DNA from: Branchiostoma floridae
Lineage: Eukaryota > Chordata > Leptocardii > Amphioxiformes > Branchiostomatidae
Direction: 5' to 3'
Assembly: GCF_000003815.2 (NCBI RefSeq)
Contig: NC_049995.1
Location: forward strand, 16,635,823 to 16,699,822
DNA: 64,000 bases
The notes under the pieces were generated by a model that saw only the letters and a list, made by a program, of their open reading frames with translations, was not told where the DNA came from and did not search any database. Shown piece after piece: positions 1-9,190 of the stretch. The translations under genes and the position numbers were made by a program. Each line of letters opens with the position of its first letter. Within the stretch, counting starts at the first letter, position 1.

Positions 1-50
1 CTCCTCTGGTATTCAGGCATTCTCAAGTTATGTTGATCTTCTTCAAACCC

Positions 51-320
51 GCACACACACATACACACACAAACACACACAAACACACACACACACACAC
101 ACACACAAGCACACACACACACAAACACACACACACACACACACAAGCACAAACACACAAACGCACAAGCACACACACACACACACACAAACACACACAA
201 ACACACACAAAAACACAAACGCACAAGCACACACAAACACAAACACACACAAACACACACACACCCACAACACACACACACAAACACACACACACACGCA
301 CAAATACAAACACACAAACG
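51..320. repeat. (CA)n microsatellite
   Basis: Almost pure CA dinucleotide run with scattered A insertions and G substitutions (CACAAACACA, ACAAGCACAC). It gives open frames on both strands that are only low-complexity artefacts. Confidence 0.97.
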
Positions 321-595
321 CTACCAAAACATAACCTTGAAGGTAATTATGAGATCAGGTTTAACTCTTCAAGGTTCACCCATACCCAGAGGAGCCAAAG
401 TCATGAAAATGTCACCCATCAGAGGTTACTCGAGAGTGAAATTACCTCGTTAGTGAGGTGACTAGGGTCTGTGACTCTGACATGTATTATTGGAACATAA
501 ACCCTTCCACCTGGGAAACGGACTCCCCGAACGGGAACTCATGGAGGAACCAGTGCCATTCGGCTGTCAGAGCCTTCAAAATCAGCCGCATGACC

Positions 596-874
596 TAATC
601 TCAAAGCAGATTCCTCCGTGGCATAAGACAGTAACATAAGCTGGGGAAGGGGTTTAGCCGGCAGAGGAGTAAAATTGGCCAATTTTCACGTTGGAGGTAA
701 GTGGACACAAGGAGGAGCGGAAACACGTTTCTGAAAAGATCGCCCCTCCCAGTGCCTTTGACCAGCTGCGTCCTGCGGCAGATTCCCCGTGACCAATTTT
801 ACTCCTCTGCCGGTTAAACTCCTTCCCCAGCTTAAAAGGTGTCTTATGCCACGGAGGAATCTGCTTGGAGATTA
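596..874. mobile_element. MULE-type MITE, family A copy 1
   Basis: The two ends form an inverted repeat of about 85 bp, from TAATCTCAAAGCAGATTCCT on the left to its near complement ending GGAGATTA on the right. The flanks carry an imperfect 9-bp target duplication, CGCATGACC (587-595) and TGCATTACC (875-883). Long TIRs plus a 9-bp duplication are the hallmark of Mutator-like elements. There is no transposase, so it is non-autonomous. Three other copies lie at 3.0, 14.1 and 38.2 kb. Confidence 0.85.
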
Positions 875-929
875 TGCATTACCAACCTGAAGGAGAAAAG
901 AGTGGCCAGGAAAGCCGAACAAACTGTAG

Positions 930-1164
930 CTAACACAAAAAGCAGTTACTCAAGCAACTGGATATGATTTTAAAAACGGTCAGATGATTCAACTAGCATC
1001 CACTAATTTTCGCCAGTGACACTGCAAAGCGATCTGGAAGAAACAGGTCTTTTATACCCTAACTATGAATGAAGACAATTTTAGGTGTCCGATAGGTAAC
1101 GTTGTTTTGTAAGGCAATTTCAGGCTGAAGACTGACGAAAACTAGTGGATGCTAGTTGGAACGT
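930..1164. mobile_element. Penelope/hammerhead-like repeat relics, head-to-head pair
   Basis: Two degraded copies of one repeat face each other. The plus copy (1132-1164) reads CTGACGA, a stem ACTAG-tggatg-CTAGT, then GGAACGTC (GAAA mutated). The minus copy (985-1016) keeps the same stem and runs out through a segment containing ATCCAGTTGCTTGAG on the minus strand (950-975). The arms at 987-1018 and 1130-1161 are complementary. The order CTGANGA, hairpin, GAAAC matches hammerhead ribozyme cores known in Penelope-like retroelements. The assignment is inference. Confidence 0.5.
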
Positions 1165-1740
1165 CCCTGTTGCAATTCAAATAAAGTCAAAGGCATAACG
1201 TCTTCGCTAGGAATAACGCCATAGGAGCAAACAAAAGTAGAAAATTAGAACCGCTGTAGACGATTGCATATCACGAACTGTCTATACATATAGATCAACA
1301 TGACTGATTCCACAGGAAGCGTTTCCGATTCGCAAACTGTTATCACTAAAAACAACTGTAGCATATTCAGCAGATAAACACGCAATCATATGCTAGGATG
1401 AAAACCCCTTTCATAAATCATGCTTAAAGTATTATCTTCAACAATTAGTTTGCAGACGATCTATACACCAATGCAAGATATAAGTGGTGCGATAACAACA
1501 ATGCGTCGCGATGGTTCAGAAACAGGAAGACACGTCTGTGGATTTTCTGAGAAAAACGATGGTATCTTTGTTTTAAATCCTCTTCACTGTCTATGAGTAT
1601 CGGAGAAAGTAGTGAAAGGATCCCGAACGAAATTGGATCTATATCTATATCTATAAGCACACGCGAAACATTCGTGAAGTATACTTATCTATTTTCACGA
1701 TAAAACGCATCTAAAAGTATGCTTTAAGGCATGCTGAAAG
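1165..1740. other. No recognised feature
   Basis: AT-rich sequence without a repeat, RNA or coding signal that I can support. The short minus-strand open frame at 1445-1660 has no recognisable motif. Confidence 0.6.
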
Positions 1741-1804
1741 ACTGGATTTCGTACAGATTAGCGCTCTCTATATTCAAAACACAACGGAGATTTTTTCTTT
1801 TATG

Positions 1805-1838
1805 CTGAAGAAGAGTGATGGATGTCACTCGAAACGTC
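1805..1838 (+). ncRNA. Hammerhead-ribozyme-like motif
   Basis: CTGAAGA (1805-1811) is followed by one A, a six-pair stem GAGTGA/TCACTC with loop TGGATG (1813-1830), and GAAACGTC (1831-1838). This is the order of conserved hammerhead core elements CUGANGA, stem II, GAAA. The extra A before stem II and the unclear stem III mean that catalytic activity cannot be assumed. Confidence 0.45.
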
Positions 1839-1945
1839 CGGAAGTAAATATCCGTTTTTATCCAGTTGTAGAGATTGAATTGTATTTGAATATTGCTTAC
1901 CTGGATGTCTAACCTTCATAAACGTACAACGGAGATTTATTTTCA

Positions 1946-1975
1946 GACGTTTCAAAATCCATCACTCTTCTTCTG
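1946..1975 (-). ncRNA. Degenerate hammerhead-like motif
   Basis: Reading the minus strand gives CAGAAGA, then AGAGTGATGGAT, then TTTTGAAACGTC. It is the same motif as at 1805-1838 but with the core CTG changed to CAG and one arm of the stem lost, so it should be inactive. Confidence 0.35.
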
Positions 1976-2394
1976 TGTCACATTCGACACATTCTTTGCT
2001 CAAACGTCCGTAGGCAAATCTCAGTTTTTATCCAGTTGTAGAGAGTGAATTATATTTGAACATTATTGACCTGGATGTCTAACCTGCATAAACTAACTGC
2101 TCCCTATCTTCGATCATGGCTAATCAAATAATTCGCCCCCCTCCCCCCACAACGACCTGGAGGTCAGGAAACGAGGTGGGTGGGTAAAGGGATATCTTGA
2201 GCAATATACATTATAGGATACACTCTGATCCTTCGATATTCTCAGGCAAGCTAAGGGCAATTTGGATATGATTGCACGTCAAGGCAATACTGAGTTTGAA
2301 TTATGATAAGGACCGATACAATCTATGAGCTATCTTGGTGAAAATAAGGGGTAATAGCAATGCGTACATCCGGCTAGGGACTGCAGTGCTACGT

Positions 2395-2850
2395 TTTAGT
2401 CTTGACTATGGGTGGGTGCCGGTATATAACAACCAGGTCCAGAGGATCAGGCCCTGGTCCGGACCTGAACCTGGACCTGATTCAGTATGTGAAAACATGT
2501 CAATGGACGATACTCAAAACAATGGCCCATTTCGCTACAAAGAAATCTGTTTTGTGGAGTATTTGACTCCCACCGACGTTTTAAAATCCTGCAAGAGCTG
2601 CCTCTGTATGATTGACTAGAAAACTTTGTAGAAACGAGTATATATTATTAAGCTCTATTCGGCTTCGCTCTTGTTATTTTCTTCGACCGGTCAGCCCCAA
2701 AATGTGTGAATTCCTGATCATATAATCTGTTTATTTTCTAATACGTCCAACATCCGGTCCACCGAATTTTCTTAGATCCGGCTTTTTCCGGACCGGTCCA
2801 ATCTGAAAAACCGGTTTTGTACCGGTACACTGTATCCCTAGTCTTGACTG
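2395..2850. repeat. Dispersed repeat R, copy 1 (GGTCCGG/ACCGGT-rich)
   Basis: This copy has a head rich in GGTCC/GGACC (CCTGGTCCGGACCTGAACC), a body with CGCTCTTGTTATTTTCTTCG, and a tail with ACCGGT palindromes (TTTTGTACCGGTACAC). A second copy with the same order lies at 52640-52910. The paired ends suggest a hairpin-forming non-autonomous element, but no target duplication is visible. Confidence 0.6.
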
Positions 2851-3039
2851 TTTTGTATGTTTGCCATCATTATCGTTCTGTAAAAGTATGTTTTTCATCA
2901 GCAATTAAAAGAATGATTTAAGTTTAAAAATCACTCTCTAAAGAAACTCGCAGTTTCGATGCAACTGTGCTGTGAAAACTTCAGTGCTGTAAGAATTTGT
3001 TGTTTCAGCAAACGGTGAGCTGCGCAATGTGCCAATCTT

Positions 3040-3176
3040 TAATCTCCAACCAGATCCACGGTGCGTAATGTATAGTATCAAACTACGTAGGTGCCCGTTT
3101 GACTCCCTTAGCCGGCTATACTCCCTGGCCAGCTTTGATACTATCTTATGGCACCGTAGGATCTGCTTGTAGATTA
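3040..3176. mobile_element. MULE-type MITE, family A copy 2
   Basis: The ends are TAATCTCCAACCAGATCC and the near complement GGATCTGCTTGTAGATTA. It is bounded by a perfect 9-bp target duplication GCCAATCTT at 3031-3039 and 3177-3185, the clearest insertion scar of the family. At 137 bp it is an internally deleted short copy. Confidence 0.9.
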
Positions 3177-3360
3177 GCCAATCTTGTCCCTGAACTATCT
3201 TTCAATCCAATCCAAAGGAGACATAGCTGGTTCGAAAATTGAGTTATTAAGGCCGGCGGTGGCCCGACGGACCGGCACTGCTCCAATTTTACGTGGATTT
3301 TGATACCGTGTTGATAAGATTGCGGAAGCCGACCAGACGATTTGTTATCACTGCTCGACA

Positions 3361-3825
3361 GGCCCTGCCTTATGTAACGCTTTAATGGCTTTATTGAAAG
3401 CAAGATAAATTTTCAATGAGCTTCGAGCAACTTGTTTCCAGAGGTCTCCACTGGTTTATGGCCCGTAAAGGCCCCCTCTCACTTGACGTGCGGCACGCTT
3501 GCGGCATTGCTGCGTTCGGAAGATGCTCAACGAATTTCAGAGATAAAGAAGTTCTGAACGAATTTTCTTACTTGTTGTATATTTTGTCGTCTTTTATGTT
3601 ATACTGTTACGTATTGCGCAATATCTCACCATATAAATTAAGGATTGTAATACAAACAGTGACGCAGTGAACGAACGCAGCAATGCCGCAAGCGTGCCGC
3701 ACGTCAAGTGAGAGGGGGCCTTAAGATCAATTGTGAAATATCTGCCTTACATAACGCTTGAAAGCAATATAAATTTTCAGTGAGTTTAGAGTAACTTGGT
3801 TCGTGAGGTCTCCACTTTTGTAAGT
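3361..3825. repeat. Two ~118-bp tandem units split by a MITE
   Basis: 3361-3455 and 3735-3825 share GCCTTA(T/C)(G/A)TAACGCTT, AAATTTTCA(A/G)TGAG and GAGGTCTCCACT. The unit spacing is about 118 bp once the MITE at 3469-3721 is removed, so the duplication came first. Confidence 0.7.
3469..3721 (+). mobile_element. Harbinger-like MITE, family B copy 1
   Basis: Near-perfect TIRs of about 50 bp begin AGGCCCCCTCTCACTTGACG and end with the complement. It is flanked by TAA on both sides (3466-3468, 3722-3724), a 3-bp target duplication. The core (AACGAATTTCAGAGATAAAG) is shared with copies at 33.7, 51.8, 52.0, 54.3, 60.6 and 62.2 kb. PIF/Harbinger is suggested by the 3-bp duplication. Confidence 0.85.
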
Positions 3826-4129
3826 TCATTGATGAAGTCTCTGTACTGCACAGGAAAGGATGTATTCTTCCATTCTTAGTAAGACTGTTAAACGAGCATA
3901 GCTAAACAATAGAAGACTTGGAATGTTCTAATCACAAATGTATGTTTCCGTCTCTTGCCTATACATGATGTGTTTATATAAAGTTTTAAAAGATACTTCG
4001 TTTTAGTGTGTATAAGTGTTATTCATCAGATAGTCTTTAACTCGATGTATTAAGGATTTGATGGAAAAAAACGTGCAATTCAGCCAATTGGCTGCCAAAT
4101 GTTTTTACTGAAGTTGTGTTGTGCAACAA
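3826..4129. other. No recognised feature
   Basis: AT-rich spacer between the duplicated unit and the ATTC microsatellite; nothing supportable seen. Confidence 0.6.
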
Positions 4130-4203
4130 ATTCATTCATTCATTCATTCATTCATTCATTCATTCATTCATTCATTCATTCATTCATTCATTCATTCATT
4201 CAT
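4130..4203. repeat. (ATTC)n microsatellite
   Basis: About 18 uninterrupted ATTC units. LINE 3' ends elsewhere in the window carry the same ATTC tail (13165-13189, 61905-61924), so this may be the expanded tail of an otherwise lost LINE copy. Confidence 0.95.
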
Positions 4204-4239
4204 GTGTTCGTTTAGTTGCTTAATCATAATATTTACCTT

Positions 4240-4490
4240 TACGAGACGGTAACATATTGTTTTTGTCCAGTTTCTTTATTCTCTCTTTCTTCCGTAATAA
4301 GGCTATTGACCTCGTCCAGGCGACTGTCACCATGGTTACTGGTAAAGTAGCAGACACCCCGTGGTGTGCAATTACATGATGTGGCAAGTGGCAGGACAGA
4401 GCTGGAGGGGCTGGTCACCGATCTCACACTGAATGCGTTTGAGTAAGAATATAAACAGGCATTTATTTTTTTAGGCTAGACTATTTGAAG
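4240..4490. repeat. Outlying unit of the 7.3-8.2 kb tandem family
   Basis: It contains GCAAGTGGCAGGACAGAGCT and GGGGCTGGTCACC (4383-4418) followed by AGTAAGAATA and AGGCTAGACT. The same string appears in each unit at 7490, 7626 and 7866. It sits about 3 kb from the main array. Confidence 0.7.
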
Positions 4491-4589
4491 GTAAATATTT
4501 ATGTATTTGCCTGCAAATGTTATCTTTTTAGTTTTCCATCTTACTTTCTCACTTCTGCATGTCTGCAGATCTTAGGTTACAACCCGTAC

Positions 4590-4690
4590 TTTTTTTTATT
4601 CACATTTATTTAACGAGGATTTGATAAAAAGCAAAATTGCTTATCTGAGTCTTCTCCTCTTACACATGACAAAAATAAGGACACACATAC
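4590..4690 (-). mobile_element. LINE 3' end fragment
   Basis: The minus strand reads GACTCAGATAAGCAATTTTG, then TCAAATCCTCGTTAAATAAA and an A-rich end. This is the pattern of a CR1/L2-type LINE 3' terminus. Only the tail is present. Confidence 0.5.
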
Positions 4691-5129
4691 AAAATAACGA
4701 ACACTAAATAACATAGTCAAAAGATAATGATAACGACGTGAAAATAAACAAGGAATCAAGTAACAGAGTGAACGTGCAGCTGGTTTACAAACTTAGGAAT
4801 AATCAAATAAGGCTATACAATCAACTAAAACTAAAAACGAAAACCCGTACTTGTCAGAGGTAACTTCCATGTCATCGACCTTCTATACAGAAGACTTAAA
4901 AGCTAAGCGTATCCTCCTTTAGAGCCTTAAGTGTCCATTAGCGCTGCTTACTTTGGCGTATTCTGACTCAAAGTCTTTAAGTCTTTACCTCTTAAGACAT
5001 CAACCAGCATATCCACCGATTGGCCTGATGCAACTGCCGCAGACAATTCTATCAATCTGCGCTTTTATTCAGATCCCACAACTGCACAAGACATGCCCTA
5101 ATTTGGCACCCACCCCGGCCACTGCGGCA
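4691..5129. other. No recognised feature
   Basis: AT-rich sequence between a LINE tail and a MITE. The open frame 4953-5186 runs into the MITE and is not credible as a gene. Confidence 0.6.
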
Positions 5130-5220
5130 AGTTTGCGGCGTCGCTGCGTAGTCTCTACCAGACTCCGCATCGCTGGAAAATCGTAGAAATGGAACAAATA
5201 GAGGAGTAAGCTGACCAGAG

Positions 5221-6000
5221 GAATATAACCGGCCAGGGAACAGCTCGCGATCCTAGACTCCGGATCGCTGGAAAATCGTAGAAATGGAACAAATAGAGAG
5301 GAATATAACCGGCCAGGGAACAGCTCGCGATCCTAGACTCCGGATCGCTGGAAAATCGTAGAAATGGAACAAATAGAGAGGAATATAACCGGCCAGGGAA
5401 CAGCTCGCGATCCTAGACTCCGGATCGCTGGAAAATCGTAGAAATGGAACAAATAGAGAGGAATATAACCGGCCAGGGAACAGCTCGCGATCCTAGACTC
5501 CGGATCGCTGGAAAATCGTAGAAATGGAACAAATAGAGAGGAATATAACCGGCCAGGGAACAGCTCGCGATCCTAGACTCCGGATCGCTGGAAAATCGTA
5601 GAAATGGAACAAATAGAGAGGAATATAACCGGCCAGGGAACAGCTCGCGATCCTAGACTCCGGATCGCTGGAAAATCGAAGAAATGGAACAAATAGAGAG
5701 GAATATAACCGGCCAGGGAACAGCTCGCGATCCTAGACAAAGGATCGCTGGAAAATCGTAGAAATGGAACAAATAGAGAGGAATATAACCGGCCAGGGAA
5801 CAGCTCGCGATCCTAGACTCCGGATCGCTGGAAAATCGTAGAAATGGAACAAATAGAGAGGAATATAACCGGCCAGGGAACAGCTCGCGATCCTAGACTC
5901 CGGATCGCTGGAAAATCGTAGAAATGGAACAAATAGAGAGGAATATAACCGGTCAGGGAACAGCTCGCGATCCTAGACTCCGGATCGCTGGAAGATCGCA
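5221..6000. repeat. 80-bp satellite array derived from a TIR
   Basis: Ten near-identical units start GAATATAACC at 5221, 5301, 5381 and so on to 5941, exactly 80 bp apart. Differences are rare (GACAAAGG for GACTCCGG at 5738; one GTCAGG for GCCAGG at 5952). The unit is the arm of element D1 minus the segment GAGTAAGCTGACCAGAG. The homogeneity implies recent amplification. Confidence 0.97.
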
Positions 6001-6149
6001 GACGTGTCCCAATACTATAGAAAATATCCATGCTGTGTAACTCCGACACATCTTCTGGAGCTGCGCTCATCTCTGAGACCGGCATTCTGAGTCACTTTTT
6101 GCTGAAACTCAACTCTTGTTTTAGCATACTTTCCCTACCTGACACGCAC

Positions 6150-6249
6150 NNNNNNNNNNNNNNNNNNNNNNNNNNNNNNNNNNNNNNNNNNNNNNNNNNN
6201 NNNNNNNNNNNNNNNNNNNNNNNNNNNNNNNNNNNNNNNNNNNNNNNNN
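6150..6249. other. Assembly gap (100 N)
   Basis: Exactly 100 N inside element D1. A round fixed length usually means unknown true size, so the satellite may be longer than shown. Confidence 0.98.
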
Positions 6250-6400
6250 ATCGCGGGCTGTTCCCTGGCCGGTTATATTCCTCTGTCCGGCTTACTCCTA
6301 TTTGTTCCATTTCTACGATGTTTTCCAGCGATTCCCGGATGTTGGTAGAGACTGTCGCTGCGTCCTGGATTGGATTTGTGTTACCATTGACGTTATGATG

Positions 6401-7070
6401 GGAATAGCATGCAAAACGTACACTTACGACTAAAAAGACATCAAAACACAGGAAGCGTGACGAGATTCGTTTTTTTTTTTTTGTCGATGGAATTCGCTAA
6501 GCGCAGCGACGCAAACGAAACGTACTTTTCAATGACTGTGAACGTTTGCGGCATCGTTGAATTTTTGTTACCATTGGCTCAGGGTTGTAGCCAGCCTGAA
6601 ATCATTTTCAGTCCCCTTGATTTTGAATGGGAATCCTATCGAGCACCTAAGGCATGGCGAGACATTGCCCGTCATTTCTAGGGGTCTGTGCCCCAGAAAA
6701 ATTGTAAATCAAGACCCTCTGAAACACTATTTCCTGCATTTTGAGGTGCAAATTTTGCTTGTAGACTAAGCTGTTCAGTGGCATCTGATTTGGTGAAGAA
6801 GAACATCTGGGTTTCAGTTTTTTTAATATCTTTACATATCAATTTTGTCTGTCCCAGGGGACTGAATGGGGAAAACTTTTTTTCAGTCCCCAGCTGCAAA
6901 ATTCCTTCAAAGGACTGAAGGACAGGTGCTGACTACAACCCTGCATTGGCTTCATAAAAGGACAATCATGCAAAACATACAAGTATGGCTTAAAGGACAG
7001 AAACCAACATTGGGTATGAAAGGTTCGTTTTGATCGATGAAATCCGTTGTGCGCTCTTTCAAATTGCTAA
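6401..7070. repeat. Two diverged tandem units split by a hAT element
   Basis: 6405-6520 and 6964-7050 share CATGCAAAAC(G/A)TACA, a purine stretch and GGTTCGTTTT/AGATTCGTTTT. Removing the hAT element leaves a spacing of about 190 bp. Confidence 0.55.
6580..6943. mobile_element. Non-autonomous hAT element
   Basis: The termini are inverted: CAGGGTTGTAGCCAGC on the left and GCTGACTACAACCCTG on the right, continuing imperfectly through CAGTCC. A perfect 8-bp target duplication CATTGGCT lies at 6572-6579 and 6944-6951. Eight-base duplications with CAGGG-type ends define the hAT superfamily. At 364 bp there is no room for a transposase; open frames inside (6557-6899) lack motifs. Confidence 0.9.
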
Positions 7071-7289
7071 ACCTCAGCAACGTACCACAACTTCCGTAAA
7101 TGAGGTACCCCTTTAAAACTCCTGCGTCCATTCAGTTGATTTGAGCTTCCCACCACTACATGAGGCAGGCCCTACTAGTAATTTGGGACCCACTCTCCCA
7201 GAACGGCTGCGTGCTTCCTTCGTTAGGTGCCAAGTCACGGGGATATCGATTGCTATACCGGTAGTGGTTTCGCATGTTTAAATGCACTC
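7071..7289. other. No recognised feature
   Basis: Short spacer; nothing supportable. Confidence 0.6.
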
Positions 7290-8170
7290 TGGTATTCACT
7301 GGTAATCAAGAACATTTACTCTGTGTCTGATGCTTCTTTAAATTCCTGTTTTGTCAAACGTACTCAAATCTACGCAATGGAAAAGTCATTTAAACTTAGT
7401 AACATCAGGATGAGTAACCTGAATGTCATTGATAAGGTCTTGCTCATTTGTTATACCGTTTGTTACCGTTTCTGTGCTTGGGCAGTATGTAGCAAGACGC
7501 AGGACAGAGCTGAAGGGGCTGGTTACCATATGTATGAGTAAGAATAAATAGCAGTACTTTTTCAGGCTAGACTTATAAATTAGCACATCCTGTTGAAACT
7601 TTGTCTGTTCTTGGACAGTGTGTAGCAAGTGACAGGATAAAACTGGAGGGGCTGGTCACCATATATTATTGAATTTTTCAGGCTAGACTCATAATTATGC
7701 ACTGTGTGTAGCGCTTCTTTAAATTCATGTTTTGGCAAACGTACTGACATGTATGCAATAACACAGTTAGTTAACATCAGCAACAGCGGAAGGTATAATC
7801 TGAATGTCGTTCATGATACTAGCTCATTTGCCAAGGCGTTAGCAACCGTCTCTACAGCATGTAGCAAGTGGCAGGACAAAGCTGCAGGGGCTGGTCACCA
7901 TATATTATTGAATTTGTTAGGCTTGACTCATAATTGAACACATTATGTGTGTCCAATGCTTATTTGCTTCCTGCTTTGGAAAGGTACTGACATGTACGCA
8001 ATAACTAGCCTGGAATCCAGCCGTGTTGTGCTTTAGTCTGCTACCTTAGGGGAGCGACCAAAGGACAACTGTATTCCAGGCTACGCAATAACACAGTTAT
8101 TTAACATCAGCAACAGCAGTATGAGTAACATGGATGTCATTGATAAGACTCGCTCATTTGTCACGCCGTG
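7290..8170. repeat. Degenerate long-period tandem array
   Basis: Units contain TCTTTAAATTC(C/A)TGTTTTG(T/G)CAAACGTACT, then AACATCAG, a GCAAGTGGCAGGACAGAGCT-like string, GGGGCTGGT(C/T)ACCATAT and AGGCTAGACT. Landmarks lie at 7330, 7500, 7626, 7712, 7866 and 7950, so the period is about 240-380 bp with partial units. A further unit lies at 4240-4490. Open frames arising here are not coding. Confidence 0.75.
8006..8082. mobile_element. 77-bp mini inverted-repeat element
   Basis: It begins TAGCCTGGAATCCAG and ends CTGTATTCCAGGCT, and is flanked by a perfect 10-bp duplication ACGCAATAAC (7996-8005, 8083-8092). The sibling array unit at 7753 (TGCAATAACACAG) shows the empty site. The superfamily is unclear; a 9-10 bp duplication points to MULE-like. 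Confidence 0.88.
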
Positions 8171-8344
8171 AAAACAAGTCGTGCTAAGATTTCCTGAATA
8201 ATGTAACCTACAACAAATTAGACTTTACGGCATTATTCTGCCACTGCGGCATCGAATATTTGTTCCTTGAATATTGGTATGGAATGGAATAGAGTTGTTT
8301 CATCTTATATACGTAGAAAAGTGACACAAAAATGACTTTAATAA

Positions 8345-8400
8345 TTGATGTTCTACAACCCAGAGTCGGGCTAATATTGCTTAGGTTGCCTTTAAGAATA
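8345..8400. repeat. Dispersed repeat fragment, empty site of MITE B7
   Basis: It shares CTACAACCC, TCGGGCTAATATTG and GTTGCCTTTAA with 62208-62236 plus 62483-62500. There the same string is interrupted by a family B MITE, so this copy preserves the uninterrupted arrangement. Confidence 0.65.
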
Positions 8401-8412
8401 CGTTAAAACGAT

Positions 8413-9190
8413 AAGTAGACATAACTCCTGTAATTGTTAAAGACCGCAGGTGAACCTTTAAAACTACACCCCCCCCATCCCTGTGGGCTCTGTCTCACTC
8501 AAGTTTCATCAAATTAATTACACTTTTAAAATGAAATCTATAAACCCATCCACCTGTAACTGTGTTCTGTTTGCACTACTATCAACCTCAATAGTTTCAC
8601 TTATGCATCTACAGCCGTGGCTACCTCTCTAATGTCACTTCTACAAGTATTTTTTACAAGTATTATTAGAGCTACAAAATGAAATATATTTCTAGTTGGT
8701 TACTTTTTTTTACCATCTCCGTATGGGAAAAATGTGTTTATTTTTCAGAGTCAGGCCCAAATTAATGGATGCGCTAGCGCTGTTGTCAAACGTAAATACA
8801 TGAAAACGATCTGGAGTCATAACAACTGTAAATGTTAAAGACCGCTGGTGAACTCGCCAAACAACACACCCTTCCTCCCAGAGGATATTTTCCCACTCAG
8901 GTTTAATCAAATTAATTACACTTGATCAAAGCTGTACATGATTGGTCTAACAAAAACCATCAATCCCTCCAACCCGTAACTGTGTCCTGTCTGTATTACT
9001 ATCAACCTCAATAATAAGTAGACACAACTCTTGTAATTGTTACAGACCGTAGGTGAACTCTCCAAACAACACGCCCCTCATCCCTGTGGACTCTGTCCCA
9101 CTCAAGTTTAATCAAATCAATTACACTTAATCAAACCTGCGCTATAAATCCCCCACCCGTAACTGTGCTCTGCCTGTGCTACTGAACATC
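8413..9190. repeat. Three ~190-bp tandem units
   Basis: Units at 8413-8600, 8820-9012 and 9013-9190 share ACTC(C/T)TGTAATTGTTA, AGACCG(C/T)(A/T)GGTGAACT, CTCAAGTTTAATCAAATTAA and CTGTAACTGTG(T/C)(T/C)CTG. The first two are separated by about 220 unrelated bases. Confidence 0.8.

Larger units (their letters stand above)
1787..2095. mobile_element. Duplicated hammerhead-linked repeat (Penelope-like LTR relic?)
   Basis: Two tandem copies share the order: hammerhead-like motif, TTTTTATCCAGTTGTAGAGA, about 35 AT-rich bases, then ACCTGGATGTCTAACC (1905-1920 and 2074-2089). ATCCAG and CTGGAT can pair. The second copy has lost most of its hammerhead core. The same segment recurs at 0.95, 38.8, 45.7, 46.95, 47.45 and 47.85 kb, so it is a dispersed repeat. 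Linking it to Penelope-like terminal repeats rests on the ribozyme-like core only; no reverse transcriptase is present. Confidence 0.55.
5130..6378. mobile_element. TIR element D1 with an amplified left arm
   Basis: The left end carries AGTCTCTACCAGACTCCGCA, CGTAGAAATGGAACAAATAG, GAGTAAGCTGACCAGAGGAA and TATAACCGGCCAGGGAACAG. The right end (6250-6378) is the inverted complement of the same series. Part of the left arm is tandemly multiplied (5221-6000). The middle (6001-6149) is unique and then lost in a 100-N gap. A smaller relative with the same AGTCTCTACCAG string is D2 at 45161-45469. No transposase is seen. Confidence 0.75.

Noticed and set aside
23-461. Long open frames on both strands over the CA repeat
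   Set aside because: Pure dinucleotide translation (TH/CV runs); no gene. The same applies to 24779-25333.
1132-1164. An intact hammerhead ribozyme
   Set aside because: The GAAA box reads GGAA here, so only a relic is claimed.
6557-6899. A small gene between 6.5 and 6.9 kb
   Set aside because: The frames lie wholly within the 364-bp hAT MITE.
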